10,318 bases of DNA from Gallionellaceae bacterium (GTDB taxonomy: Bacteria > Pseudomonadota > Gammaproteobacteria > Burkholderiales > Gallionellaceae), in the NCBI GenBank assembly GCA_030646595.1, contig JAUSKS010000068.1, forward strand, positions 1 to 10,318, given 5' to 3'. The translations under genes were made by a program, and so were the position numbers. Positions 1-6,839 of the stretch are shown in pieces; position 1 is the first letter of the stretch; every line of letters begins with the position of its first letter. Under the pieces are notes generated by a model that had not been told where the DNA came from, made no database searches, and worked only from the letters and a program-made list of their open reading frames with translations.

Positions 1-401
1 GCACCGAATATTACAACCTTGCCTTCTTCCAGATAGCGCAAGCCTTTACCGCGTATGAAAGGTTCTGCCACTTGTTCCAGATTGAGCGCAGACTGTACGC
101 GGCACTCCAGACCAAAGCGGGTCATCGCATCCTGCAAGGCCATGGCATTCATCACCGTGGCCAACATCCCCATGTAATCGGCAGTCGCGCGATCCATGCC
201 TGCGGCGGCGGGTGCTACGCCACGAAAAATATTGCCGCCACCGATGACAATCGCCACCTGTACACCCAACGCTACCACTTCGCCTATTTCGGCCACGATG
301 CGCTCGATCACGGCACGGTTAATGCCGTAGCTGTCATCGCCCATCAGGGCTTCACCGGACAGCTTGAGCAGAACACGTTTGTAGGGTTTAGGGGCGGTCA
401 T
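1..401 (-). CDS. pyrH: UMP kinase PyrH, 5' part (cut by window edge)
   Basis: Uridylate kinase phosphorylates UMP to UDP with ATP in de novo pyrimidine nucleotide synthesis; it is a cytoplasmic hexamer of the amino acid kinase family. About 133 residues are present and the C-terminal part lies outside the window. The N-terminal phosphate-binding stretch [12 protein letters not shown] is at residues 8-19, the glycine-rich IGGGNIFRG at 53-61, and [25 protein letters not shown] helix residues at 69-89, all typical of bacterial PyrH. The ATG at 401-399 is preceded by GAGGAT about 6 nt upstream, a workable ribosome binding site. It follows tsf, as in many proteobacteria, but across an unusually long 340-nt gap that contains a repeat. 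No frameshift or missing key residue is seen in the visible part. Confidence 0.96.
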   Translation of the reverse strand, partial: MTAPKPYKRVLLKLSGEALMGDDSYGINRAVIERIVAEIGEVVALGVQVAIVIGGGNIFRGVAPAAAGMDRATADYMGMLATVMNAMALQDAMTRFGLECRVQSALNLEQVAEPFIRGKGLRYLEEGKVVIFG

Positions 402-430
402 GGGTTATCCTCATCCGGCTAAGATGCCAA

Positions 431-566
431 CCCTCTCTCCAACTCTCTCCCAGAGGGAGAGAGAGCGATCGTCCCCTCTCCCGTGGGGATAACCAGCGAC
501 TTGGCTGAGGTCTTTGGCAGCCTAGTCGAATGGCTAGTTGTTTCACCCAGAGGGTTAGGGAGAGGG
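431..566. repeat. palindromic interspersed-type repeat with imperfect terminal inverted repeats
   Basis: The left end (431-448, CCCTCTCTCCAACTCTCT) and the reverse complement of the right end (549-566, giving CCCTCTCCCTAACCCTCT) agree at 15 of 18 positions, so the segment is bounded by an imperfect inverted repeat about 136 bp apart. Inside are smaller hairpins: a perfect 9-bp stem CTCTCTCCC/GGGAGAGAG (443-451 and 455-463) with a 3-nt loop, TCCCC/GGGGA (472-476 and 485-489), and GGCTG/CAGCC (503-507 and 518-522). The CCCTCTCCCTAACCCTCT wording resembles noncoding repeats scattered through many proteobacterial genomes (established only from general familiarity). It has no transposase and could be REP-like or MITE-like; copy number cannot be judged from one window. 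Confidence 0.65.
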
Positions 567-574
567 CTGACGCC

Positions 575-591
575 GCATGGTTGTACCATGC
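575..591. repeat. short perfect inverted repeat beside the palindromic element
   Basis: GCATGGT (575-581) and ACCATGC (585-591) form a perfect 7-bp stem with a TGT loop. It sits 8 nt beyond the right end of the larger repeat and may belong to the same repeat unit. No T-tract follows on either strand, so it is not an intrinsic terminator. Confidence 0.6.
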
Positions 592-741
592 AAGGAGGAG
601 CAACAACGCCGGGCGAGTCAAAACATGCGTAATTGAATGTGTAGCGCACTCACTTACCATGTGATCGTCGTTATACCCACCAATGTTAATACACATAAGT
701 CTCTCCTTAAGATTGCAAGCGATCAACTGCGGTTTCCAGGA

Positions 742-1620
742 TTAAACTTTCGCCGCAGCAGCCACTTCGGCAGCGTAATCCACCACCACTTTTTCGATGC
801 CTTCACCCACTACAAACATCTGAAAAGCTTTGACCTGCGCGCCTTGCGCGGCCAGCAGTTTTTCCACCATGGTGTCTGGGTCTTTGACAAAAGGCTGTCC
901 CAGCAATGTGACTTCAGCCAGATATTTGGCAATGCGGCCATCAACCATTTTCTCGATAATATTGGCCGGCTTACCGCTCTCGGCAGCTTGCGCAGAATAA
1001 ATCTTGCGTTCCTGATCCAGCAGCTCTTTAGCCACTTGATCTTTGGAAACACAAATCGGCTTGCTGGCCGCAATGTGCATGGCCAAATCCTTACCCAGCG
1101 TTTCGTTGCCGCCGGTATAGTCCAGCAACACCCCGATTTTGCTGCCGTGGGAGTAGGCCGCCAGCTTGCCCGCCGTACTGTAACGCACGAAACGACGCAC
1201 ACTGATATTTTCGCCCAGCTTCATGACCAGGGTCTTGCGCGTATCTTCCACACTACCGCCAGTGGCCAGCGCACTGGCAGACAAAGCCGTCACATCCGCC
1301 GGATTGTTCTTGGCCACCGCCTGCGCTACGTCCCTGGCAAAGGAGATGAAGCCATCATTCTTGGCCATGAAATCGGTTTCACAATTCACTTCCACCATCG
1401 CGCCGGTCTTGCCATCGGGGCTGACAAAAATGCTGACCACCCCTTCTGCTGCGACGCGTGATGCCGCTTTGCTGGCCTTGGCACCACTCTTGATGCGTAA
1501 CAATTCTTCCGCTGCCTTGAAGTCGCCGTTGGCTTCTGTTAGCGCCTTTTTACATTCCATCATGCCGAGCCCGGTGGCCTCGCGCAGCTCTTTCACCATC
1601 CCTGCGGTAATTTCCGCCAT
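742..1620 (-). CDS. tsf: elongation factor Ts
   Basis: EF-Ts is the cytoplasmic guanine nucleotide exchange factor that regenerates EF-Tu-GTP from EF-Tu-GDP during translation. The protein is 292 residues, normal for the proteobacterial family (E. coli about 283). The N-terminal UBA-like helical domain is at about residues 4-40 ([19 protein letters not shown] at 9-27), and the EF-Tu-contacting TDF motif is at 82-84 in the context [11 protein letters not shown]. The dimerisation and coiled-coil regions fill the rest. The frame extends 14 codons upstream, but the ATG at 1620 is chosen because it gives the canonical MAEIT N-terminus and has GAGGAG 7 nt upstream (1633-1628). It lies 65 nt downstream of rpsB, with an intrinsic terminator in the gap, so part of its expression depends on readthrough of that signal or on another promoter. 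Confidence 0.97.
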   Translation of the reverse strand: MAEITAGMVKELREATGLGMMECKKALTEANGDFKAAEELLRIKSGAKASKAASRVAAEGVVSIFVSPDGKTGAMVEVNCETDFMAKNDGFISFARDVAQAVAKNNPADVTALSASALATGGSVEDTRKTLVMKLGENISVRRFVRYSTAGKLAAYSHGSKIGVLLDYTGGNETLGKDLAMHIAASKPICVSKDQVAKELLDQERKIYSAQAAESGKPANIIEKMVDGRIAKYLAEVTLLGQPFVKDPDTMVEKLLAAQGAQVKAFQMFVVGEGIEKVVVDYAAEVAAAAKV

Positions 1621-1646
1621 TACACTGCTCCTCAAAAACATGTTAC

Positions 1647-1668
1647 AAAAAAAGGGGCTCACGCCCCT
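1647..1668 (-). terminator. intrinsic terminator/attenuator between rpsB and tsf
   Basis: Reading the minus strand, AGGGGC, the loop GTGA, then GCCCCT form a perfect 6-bp GC-rich stem (1668-1663 with 1658-1653), running directly into a tract of seven T (1653-1647). This is a textbook Rho-independent terminator shape. It lies 18 nt after the rpsB stop and 26 nt before the tsf start. As these genes are normally co-transcribed, it probably acts as a partial terminator that sets the S2 to EF-Ts ratio (inference). Confidence 0.85.
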
Positions 1669-1685
1669 GTGTTTACACCGTGGGC

Positions 1686-2423
1686 TTACGCCGTTGGTGC
1701 GTCACTTGTTTCTTCAAACTGCCCGACCACTTCATGCAGCGCCTGCTCACGTCCTTCCAGCACTGCGTCAGCAATGCCGCGCGCATACAAGCGTATGGCC
1801 TGGCTGGAATCGTCGTTACCAGGAATTATATAGTCCACGCCCAACGGAGTGGTATTGGTATCCACCACGCCGATGACGGGTATGCCCAGTTTCTGCGCTT
1901 CTACGATAGCGCCTTTTTGGTAACCCACGTCAATCACAAAAATAGCCGAGGGCAAACCCTGCATATTCTTGATGCCGCCCAGACTGCGATCCAGCTTTTC
2001 CATTTCACGCTGCATCATCAAGCCTTCCTTCTTGGAAATTTTTTCCATGGCTGCGCTATCCTGCACCAGGGCTTCCAGCTCATGCAGACGCTTGATGGAT
2101 TGTTGTACTGTCTTGAAATTGGTCAGCATACCGCCCAGCCAGCGTTGATCGACGAAGGAGCAGTTACAACGCAACGCTTCTTCTTTAATGATCTCGCGCG
2201 CCTGGCGCTTGGTCGCGACAAATAAAATCGTACCCTTGTTAGCCGCCACTTTGCGCACAAACTTGAGCGCGTCGTGGTACATGACCAGGGTTTTTTCCAG
2301 ATTGATGATATGAATTTTATTGCGATGACCGAAAATATACGGGGCCATCTTGGGATTCCAGAAACGGGTTTGATGTCCAAAATGGACGCCCGCCTCCAGC
2401 ATTTGGCGCATAGTTACACTCAT
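1686..2423 (-). CDS. rpsB: 30S ribosomal protein S2
   Basis: S2 is a structural protein of the small ribosomal subunit, assembled late on the back of the 30S near the head-body junction. The 245-residue product is full length for the family. Signature stretches are [19 protein letters not shown] near the N-terminus, [12 protein letters not shown] in the middle, and the C-terminal run with [13 protein letters not shown] and [11 protein letters not shown]. The frame is open for 37 codons further upstream, but that would start within the promoter region. The ATG at 2423 gives the expected [10 protein letters not shown]-terminus and has GGAG 5 nt upstream. It is the first gene of the rpsB-tsf-pyrH cluster and has its own promoter and a leader of about 100 nt, where S2 autoregulation would be expected from work in E. 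coli. Confidence 0.98.
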   Translation of the reverse strand: MSVTMRQMLEAGVHFGHQTRFWNPKMAPYIFGHRNKIHIINLEKTLVMYHDALKFVRKVAANKGTILFVATKRQAREIIKEEALRCNCSFVDQRWLGGMLTNFKTVQQSIKRLHELEALVQDSAAMEKISKKEGLMMQREMEKLDRSLGGIKNMQGLPSAIFVIDVGYQKGAIVEAQKLGIPVIGVVDTNTTPLGVDYIIPGNDDSSQAIRLYARGIADAVLEGREQALHEVVGQFEETSDAPTA

Positions 2424-2526
2424 AATTACTCCATTGTAAGGGTTAAGTCCTCCACCCGTCAGCTTGACCCTTGCGGGCACCCCAACATGAACGGATGTGC
2501 GAATTTCCTGCTTGAACTCAGGCAGG
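2424..2526 (-). promoter_or_regulatory. rpsB mRNA leader, candidate S2 autoregulatory region
   Basis: The transcript from the promoter below would carry an untranslated leader of about 100 nt. It includes a small hairpin with CCC/GGG arms closed by a GCAA tetraloop (about 2478-2468 on the minus strand) and then GGAG before the ATG. In E. coli, S2 represses rpsB-tsf by binding the rpsB leader (established). I have not folded this leader or matched it to the conserved S2-leader model, so the regulatory role is inferred from position only. Confidence 0.35.
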
Positions 2527-2532
2527 GCGCGC

Positions 2533-2561
2533 ATTGTACCTCAAGCGCCCCCTCAACTCAA
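2533..2561 (-). promoter_or_regulatory. sigma70-type promoter of rpsB-tsf
   Basis: On the minus strand, TTGAGT (2561-2556) and TACAAT (2538-2533) are separated by exactly 17 nt. These match the -35 consensus at four of six and the -10 consensus at five of six positions. The promoter lies in the gap after the hslR stop, with transcription predicted to start near 2526. This matches the common arrangement in which rpsB begins its own transcription unit. Confidence 0.7.
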
Positions 2562-2608
2562 CCTGAACACAGTGCAGGACGGGAATGTAGAGCGATGTAC
2601 GTTCATGT

Positions 2609-3004
2609 TCACCCAGGCTCTCCCCAAACCCCACGTTTAAAGCGCTGTATTTCCTGCCGCTCGCGTTTGTTGGGTTTGCTGCTCGCAACGGGAGCCTGCG
2701 CCTTTAACTCAGCCGCCACAGTCGCCCGCCGCGACTGGCTTTGCTCTGTTTCCCGATAGAGTTTTTGCGCCTCAGGGGCTGGACCGCGCTTGGCTGACAA
2801 AGCCAATATCTCCACCACGAATTGATAGGGGCCCAAGCGTATCGCCAGCATATCGCCAGGAGCCACCATTTTGGCTGGCTTTACCCGCTCATCATGCACA
2901 TAGACCTTGCCGCATTCCACTGCGGCAGCGGCGAGGGAACGCGTTTTGAAAAACCGCGCAGCCCACAGCCATTTATCCAAGCGTAGTTTTTCAGTGTCAT
3001 TCAT
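2609..3004 (-). CDS. hslR: Hsp15-type S4-domain RNA-binding protein HslR
   Basis: HslR (Hsp15) is a small heat-shock protein that, in E. coli, binds free 50S subunits carrying a blocked nascent chain and helps recycle them. The 131-residue product has the S4 RNA-binding domain at about residues 7-60, opening with LRLDKWLWAARFFKTRSLA, followed by GKVYVHDERVKPAKMV and PGDML. Family features LSAKRGPAPEAQKLYRET and the basic tail KRERQEIQRFKRG are all present. Length is close to E. coli HslR (133). The ATG at 3004 is chosen because the S4 motif then starts at the usual distance; the in-frame 15 codons upstream look unrelated. No Shine-Dalgarno sequence precedes it, which is unusual here. It lies 50 nt after the AsmA-family gene and may have its own weak promoter. 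Confidence 0.93.
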   Translation of the reverse strand: MNDTEKLRLDKWLWAARFFKTRSLAAAAVECGKVYVHDERVKPAKMVAPGDMLAIRLGPYQFVVEILALSAKRGPAPEAQKLYRETEQSQSRRATVAAELKAQAPVASSKPNKRERQEIQRFKRGVWGEPG

Positions 3005-3015
3005 AACAAGATGAT

Positions 3016-3046
3016 ATTCTAAAATGAATATGCACATCTGATGCAA
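3016..3046 (-). promoter_or_regulatory. possible weak promoter just upstream of hslR
   Basis: On the minus strand, TAGAAT (3021-3016) is a good -10 hexamer. The best -35 partner, TTGCAT (3046-3041), sits at a long 19-nt spacing. If used, transcription would begin only a few nucleotides before the hslR ATG, giving a nearly leaderless mRNA, consistent with the absence of a Shine-Dalgarno sequence. A heat-shock (sigma32) promoter was not recognised. Confidence 0.25.
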
Positions 3047-3054
3047 CATGCTTT

Positions 3055-5049
3055 TTACGGTGGTGGTGAGGGCGGCAGGGGTGGATTTGCAGGAGGTGGC
3101 TTACTGGCCTGGGTGAGCAAGTGCGAACAATCCGGGCTCTTGTCTTTTCCCGGATTCGTCAAAGGCAGCAGCGCGGTTGCCAGCGGCGCTTCTATGGCTA
3201 ACAGCACTGCGCTGCCGGCCTTAAGTGCCAGCGCTTTTTTGTCTACTTCAACCTTGGGCAATTTAAAACTGCCAGTCAAATATATCGGTGCCCGCAGGGA
3301 AGCCAAGCGCAATTTTTTGCTGTCTGCCTTGATGGTTAAATCCAGTTGCTCCGCAGTTAAATTCACATGACCACCAATATTCAAGGTGGCGGCATCGGTA
3401 TCCACGATAAAAATACGGGGAGTCATCAAGCCATTAGTCGTGGCAAAATCTGCTGCCAGACAATTAAGATCAACCTGCTGATCACCAAATATTTTCGCCA
3501 ATATAATATTCCCCAGATTCAAGCCTATTTTCTCCAACAGTAATTTACTGATAATCCCGGTATCAATCGTTGCCTTGATTTCACCATTGGCTGAACCCAG
3601 CATGGCAGCTACCGAATTGCCGCGCGCGGCAAGTACCGCCTGACCGTTTATTTCTCCGATACTGGCCTGCATTTCCGTTACTGCAGGAAACATTTGATTG
3701 AGCTTTAAATGTTTGGCCGACAGCCTTATTTTTGCGTTAATCGTTTCATTGCGCCCGTCCAGCTTGACGGTGGAAAGCAGATGGCCGCCTGCCACGCCAA
3801 AATTCAACGGTTGCAGCGACAGAACACGGTCTTGCAAATGGATATTTGCCCTCAAATTGGCGATCGGCATGCCCTTGCCATAAACAATTTTCTGCCCCGT
3901 GAATTTTACTGCTGCATCAATACTGCCCCATCGCTCCACTTTGAAAGGTTCGACCGGAAGCACCTTGTCAGCAGGCTGCACTGCGGGTGCGCCGCGATTG
4001 GCTTTGCTGTCATTCGAATCCGCACCAATCACAGGGCCCAAATCCTGCAATCTCAATAATCTTGAAACCACCACTCCTTTAAGTAACGAACGTGGTTTTT
4101 GAGCATGAAATTCGAGCGTACCCGCCACATCACTTTCTCCTACCTTGCCGCTGAATTTTTCATAGGTCCAGTCACCCCCCAATTCATTAAGTGTGCCAGT
4201 CAAATGTCCGGCAGTAGTATACGGTGGCGTTTCGGGCAGCACGATGCCGATCAGCGGAAAAAGATTGCCCATGCTGTCGCCGGAAAGTTTTAACTGCATA
4301 TCCAGCGCTGCCAGATTTTGCGGCTGGGTCAGCGTACCGCGCACATCAATAGTAGTCTTGCCAACCTGCACCACAGCTTCAATCGGGAATGGCATTTTGA
4401 TTTCTTGCAATGACAAAACATCGCCCGCTCTGCCTTGCCCGCTGACCGGTTCGTCATTAAAGTGTCCGCTTATCTTCCAAGCTACGCCATATGTTTGTTC
4501 TTGCAACGTATCAATATCTGCCCGCACATCCGCATGCTTAATCGCATCCAGCAGATTCACCCAGCCCTTATTGACCACCAGGCGTTGCAATTCAAATTTC
4601 CATGTGCCACTGCTATTGCTTTTCAATGTCCAATTATTATTGCCATCTGGCCTGCGCTCCAGATTTAAATGGGGTTCAGTTAGCTGGATACGTGGCAATA
4701 CAATTTTTCTGTCCAGCAAGGCCGCAGGATTTAACACGAAATCAAGATTTTTGACTTCTATCATATTAGAAGAAACCTGGGCCCAATCAGGATTACCAAA
4801 AATAATATTTTGCGCGCTGATATGTGCCCAGGGTATCCAGCCGCGCCATCCCGTTGCTCTATGCCCAGGCTTTTCCCAGCTTAATTTCAGATCACCATTG
4901 ATTGCAAACGTCCGCCCTGTGGCCTCGCTGACGCGCTTGTTAATCCATGGCTTGAGATGGTTAATATCGAAAGTAAGCAGGAACAGTGTAATGAGAAGAA
5001 CAATAAATCCCAGGAAAATTGCGATAATATGTTTTGTGCGCGGAGACAT
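3055..5049 (-). CDS. AsmA-family envelope protein
   Basis: AsmA-family proteins are anchored in the inner membrane, have a long periplasmic beta-rich part, and belong to the AsmA/TamB repeating beta-groove superfamily, now linked to phospholipid transport and outer-membrane homeostasis. The 664-residue protein has one N-terminal membrane segment (about residues 8-28, IIAIFLGFIVLLITLFLLTF), then the typical AsmA opening with a segment resembling ATGRTFAINGDLKLSW. A C-terminal AsmA domain follows, with NGQAVLAARGNSVAAMLGSANGE-like and FATTNGLMTPRIFIVDTD-like stretches. The final residues form a proline-rich tail (PPPANPPLPPSPPP). The ATG at 5049 has only a weak AGGC-type site; a better AAGGAG lies about 25 nt upstream without a start codon at the right distance. 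The gene is 78 nt downstream of pncC. It is not TamB (too short); which AsmA paralogue it is cannot be said. Confidence 0.9.
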   Translation of the reverse strand: MSPRTKHIIAIFLGFIVLLITLFLLTFDINHLKPWINKRVSEATGRTFAINGDLKLSWEKPGHRATGWRGWIPWAHISAQNIIFGNPDWAQVSSNMIEVKNLDFVLNPAALLDRKIVLPRIQLTEPHLNLERRPDGNNNWTLKSNSSGTWKFELQRLVVNKGWVNLLDAIKHADVRADIDTLQEQTYGVAWKISGHFNDEPVSGQGRAGDVLSLQEIKMPFPIEAVVQVGKTTIDVRGTLTQPQNLAALDMQLKLSGDSMGNLFPLIGIVLPETPPYTTAGHLTGTLNELGGDWTYEKFSGKVGESDVAGTLEFHAQKPRSLLKGVVVSRLLRLQDLGPVIGADSNDSKANRGAPAVQPADKVLPVEPFKVERWGSIDAAVKFTGQKIVYGKGMPIANLRANIHLQDRVLSLQPLNFGVAGGHLLSTVKLDGRNETINAKIRLSAKHLKLNQMFPAVTEMQASIGEINGQAVLAARGNSVAAMLGSANGEIKATIDTGIISKLLLEKIGLNLGNIILAKIFGDQQVDLNCLAADFATTNGLMTPRIFIVDTDAATLNIGGHVNLTAEQLDLTIKADSKKLRLASLRAPIYLTGSFKLPKVEVDKKALALKAGSAVLLAIEAPLATALLPLTNPGKDKSPDCSHLLTQASKPPPANPPLPPSPPP

Positions 5050-5127
5050 TTGCTACTGCCTGATCTGAAGTGTGTCTCCTTTGTATGACACTCAACATGG
5101 CAGCTCTGTACGGCAACGCACATATAG

Positions 5128-5619
5128 CTAAGCCAACTGACTCACTCCATGCAGCATTTCCAGCGCGCCTTGCAAAGCAATATGAACGGACTGCATGCGA
5201 ATTTCTGCACGATTACCGGGAAGTTGATGTAAGCGCGCTGTACATGCCCCATCTTGTATACCCCAGGCAACCCATACCATGCCCACTGGTTTGTCTAAGG
5301 TGCCGCCGCCAGGCCCCGCTATGCCGCTGACTGCTACCGCCATCTGTGCATGACTGTGACGCAAGGCACCGCTGACCATTTCGCGCACTACTGCTTCACT
5401 CACGGCACCATATTTAGCTAGCGTGGCTGGGGCCACGTCCAGCATTTCCTGCTTGGCTTCGTTGGAATAAGTAATAAATCCGCGCTCGAACCAGGCCGAG
5501 CTGCCAGCAATATCGGTAACAGCGACAGCCACGGCCCCGCCAGTACACGACTCGGCTGTTGCCAGTTTATAGCCATGTGCTTTGAGTGCCGCGCCCACCT
5601 TTTCCGCTAAGTCATGCAT
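5128..5619 (-). CDS. pncC: nicotinamide-nucleotide amidase PncC (CinA C-terminal domain)
   Basis: PncC deamidates nicotinamide mononucleotide to nicotinic acid mononucleotide, recycling NMN (for example from DNA ligase) into NAD synthesis in the cytoplasm. The 163-residue stand-alone protein corresponds to the CinA C-terminal domain without the N-terminal MoCF-like domain, as in E. coli PncC. Family signatures are ATAESCTGG (residues 20-28, with Ser24 in the expected catalytic position), FITYSNEAK (48-56, Lys56), and the central VSGIAGPGGGTLDKPVGMVWVAW. Its ATG overlaps the metZ stop by one base (TAATG), so translation is probably coupled, and it should come under the SAM riboswitch in front of metZ. 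A metabolic reason for joining NMN recycling to methionine synthesis is not obvious. Older annotations may call it competence-damage protein CinA. Confidence 0.92.
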   Translation of the reverse strand: MHDLAEKVGAALKAHGYKLATAESCTGGAVAVAVTDIAGSSAWFERGFITYSNEAKQEMLDVAPATLAKYGAVSEAVVREMVSGALRHSHAQMAVAVSGIAGPGGGTLDKPVGMVWVAWGIQDGACTARLHQLPGNRAEIRMQSVHIALQGALEMLHGVSQLA

Positions 5620-6788
5620 TACAAACCCCGCCGCAAATCGTGCTGAATATCGCTTACCGCTTCCAGACCCACGGCCACCCGCAGCAAACCTTCGGTAATC
5701 CCGGCAGCAGCACGGGCTTCCGGCGTGATGCGCGCATGGGTGGTGGTGGCAGGGTGCGTGAGCGTGGTTTTGGTATCACCGAGATTAGCGGTAATGGATA
5801 CCAATTGGGTATTATCTATCACCCGCCATGCGGCTTCCCGCCCACCTTTGACCTCGAACGACACAATGCCGCCCCCCGCTTTCTGCTGTTGCATGGCCAG
5901 ACGATGTTGCGGGTGTGACGGCAGGCCGGGATAAAACACCCGCACCACATTCGGCTGTGCCTGCAACCATAGCGCCACGGCCAGCGCATTGGCGCTGTGC
6001 GCCTCCATGCGCAGCTTTAATGTTTCCATGCCTTTTAGAAATATCCATGCATTAAATGCACTGAGTGTTGGCCCCGCTGTGCGCAGAAATTGATAGATAG
6101 GCTCCATTACTTTTTTACTGCCCAGCACCGCGCCGCCCAGCGCGCGACCCTGCCCGTCAATATACTTGGTGGCCGAATGAATAATGATGTCCGCGCCCAA
6201 TTCCAGCGGGCGTTGCAGGATGGGTGTGCAAAAACAATTATCCACCGCCAGCAAGGCGCCGCATTTCTTCGCCACTGCGGCGACGGCCGCAATGTCGGAA
6301 ATTTCGGTGAGTGGATTGGACGGCGTTTCCAAAAAGAACAAACGCGTATTGGGCCGCACCGCAGCCGCCCACTCGCTCACTTCGCTAGCTGAGACAAACG
6401 TAGTTTCCACGCCGAAGCGTTTGAAGATAGTGCCAAACAAATTTACCGTGGCGCCGAAAATACTGCGCGAAGCGACAATATGATCGCCGCTTTTTAGCAA
6501 GCCCATGCCACATGCCAGTATTGCTGACATGCCGGATGCCGTCGCCACACACTGCTCAGCCCCTTCCAGCGCCGCCAGCCGCTCCTCGAACATGGTGACA
6601 GTGGGGTTGGTAAAGCGCGAATAAATATTGCCCGGCTCTTCGCCGATAAAGCGCGCAGCAGCTTGCGCAGCGCTATCGAACACAAAGCTGGAAGTCAGAA
6701 ACAGCGCCTCGCTGTGCTCGTTGAATTGACTGCGCACCGTGCCCGCATGCACGGCCAGTGTTTCTGGTTGATAAGATGGCTTAGGCAT
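5619..6788 (-). CDS. metZ: O-succinylhomoserine sulfhydrylase MetZ
   Basis: MetZ is a pyridoxal-phosphate enzyme of the Cys/Met metabolism family that makes homocysteine directly from O-succinylhomoserine and sulfide, bypassing cystathionine. The 389-residue protein is full length. Visible motifs are YSRFTNPT (56-63), ATASGMSAIL (82-91, cofactor phosphate contact), FLETPSNP (152-159), AVDN with Asp183, and the PLP lysine in SATKYIDGQGR (Lys208). The opening with ETLAVHAGTVR and the overall wording favour MetZ over cystathionine gamma-synthase (MetB) or beta-lyase (MetC), but substrate preference within this family is inferred from similarity. The ATG at 6788 has AAGGAG 5 nt upstream. It is preceded by a SAM-II-type riboswitch and terminator, as expected for repression by S-adenosylmethionine, and overlaps pncC downstream by one base. 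Confidence 0.94.
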   Translation of the reverse strand: MPKPSYQPETLAVHAGTVRSQFNEHSEALFLTSSFVFDSAAQAAARFIGEEPGNIYSRFTNPTVTMFEERLAALEGAEQCVATASGMSAILACGMGLLKSGDHIVASRSIFGATVNLFGTIFKRFGVETTFVSASEVSEWAAAVRPNTRLFFLETPSNPLTEISDIAAVAAVAKKCGALLAVDNCFCTPILQRPLELGADIIIHSATKYIDGQGRALGGAVLGSKKVMEPIYQFLRTAGPTLSAFNAWIFLKGMETLKLRMEAHSANALAVALWLQAQPNVVRVFYPGLPSHPQHRLAMQQQKAGGGIVSFEVKGGREAAWRVIDNTQLVSITANLGDTKTTLTHPATTTHARITPEARAAAGITEGLLRVAVGLEAVSDIQHDLRRGL

Positions 6789-6803
6789 GAAATCTCCTTA
6801 AAT

Positions 6804-6837
6804 AAAAAACCCGGCAAGCTTGCGCTAAACCGGGTTT
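6804..6837 (-). terminator. intrinsic terminator forming the riboswitch expression platform
   Basis: On the minus strand, AAACCCGG (6837-6830) pairs perfectly with CCGGGTTT (6814-6807) around a 15-nt loop, and the T-tract runs to 6804 (TTTTTTATTT). It lies immediately after the SAM-II aptamer and before the metZ ribosome binding site, so it would stop transcription before metZ. The loop contains CGCAAGCT (6824-6817), exactly complementary to AGCTTGCG in the aptamer loop (6875-6868), which offers an antitermination route. Confidence 0.85.
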
Positions 6838-6839
6838 CC

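Larger units (their letters stand above)
388..696 (-). other. doubtful small ORF with a strong RBS, overlapping the pyrH start
   Basis: An ATG at 696-694 is preceded by AAGGAG (708-703) at a 6-nt spacing, which is a textbook ribosome binding site and stronger than that of several real genes nearby. The frame runs 102 codons, crosses the palindromic repeat, and stops with TAA at 390-388, 14 nt inside pyrH, so it could be translationally coupled to pyrH. Against it: the second half is simply translated repeat (composition rich in S, L, R, W and E, as seen in spurious repeat-derived ORFs), and no family is recognised. It could be the start of an old leader ORF disrupted by the repeat, or chance. 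Function unknown; I would not annotate it as a confirmed gene. Confidence 0.25.
402..741. other. tsf-pyrH intergenic gap (340 nt) with repeat and doubtful small ORF
   Basis: This gap lies between the tsf stop and the pyrH start. It contains a palindromic repeat element (about 431-566), a neat 7-bp inverted repeat (575-591), and, on the minus strand, a small ORF with a strong Shine-Dalgarno sequence starting at 696. A TATAAC hexamer on the minus strand at 675-670 could be a -10 box for pyrH, but no convincing -35 accompanies it. There is no clean intrinsic terminator after tsf. Confidence 0.7.

Noticed and set aside
431-591. CRISPR array or insertion sequence in the tsf-pyrH gap
   Set aside because: There are no regularly spaced direct repeats and no transposase frame; the structure is a nested inverted repeat.
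637-1461. Long plus-strand ORF of 274 codons
   Set aside because: It lies antisense to tsf, whose protein is unmistakable. Composition (many His, Gln, Arg) is typical of a shadow frame.
1621-1662. Upstream start for tsf giving 14 extra residues
   Set aside because: The extension runs through the terminator T-tract region and lacks homology; the ATG at 1620 has a proper RBS and the canonical MAEIT start.
2424-2534. Upstream start for rpsB giving 37 extra residues
   Set aside because: It would begin inside the promoter -10 region. The ATG at 2423 gives the conserved S2 N-terminus with an RBS.
4193-5068. Plus-strand ORF of 291 codons
   Set aside because: It is antisense to the AsmA-family gene, with no recognisable domain and no RBS.
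5066-5085. AAGGAG upstream of the AsmA-family gene as its RBS
   Set aside because: It is about 25 nt from the ATG and no start codon lies at a usable distance.
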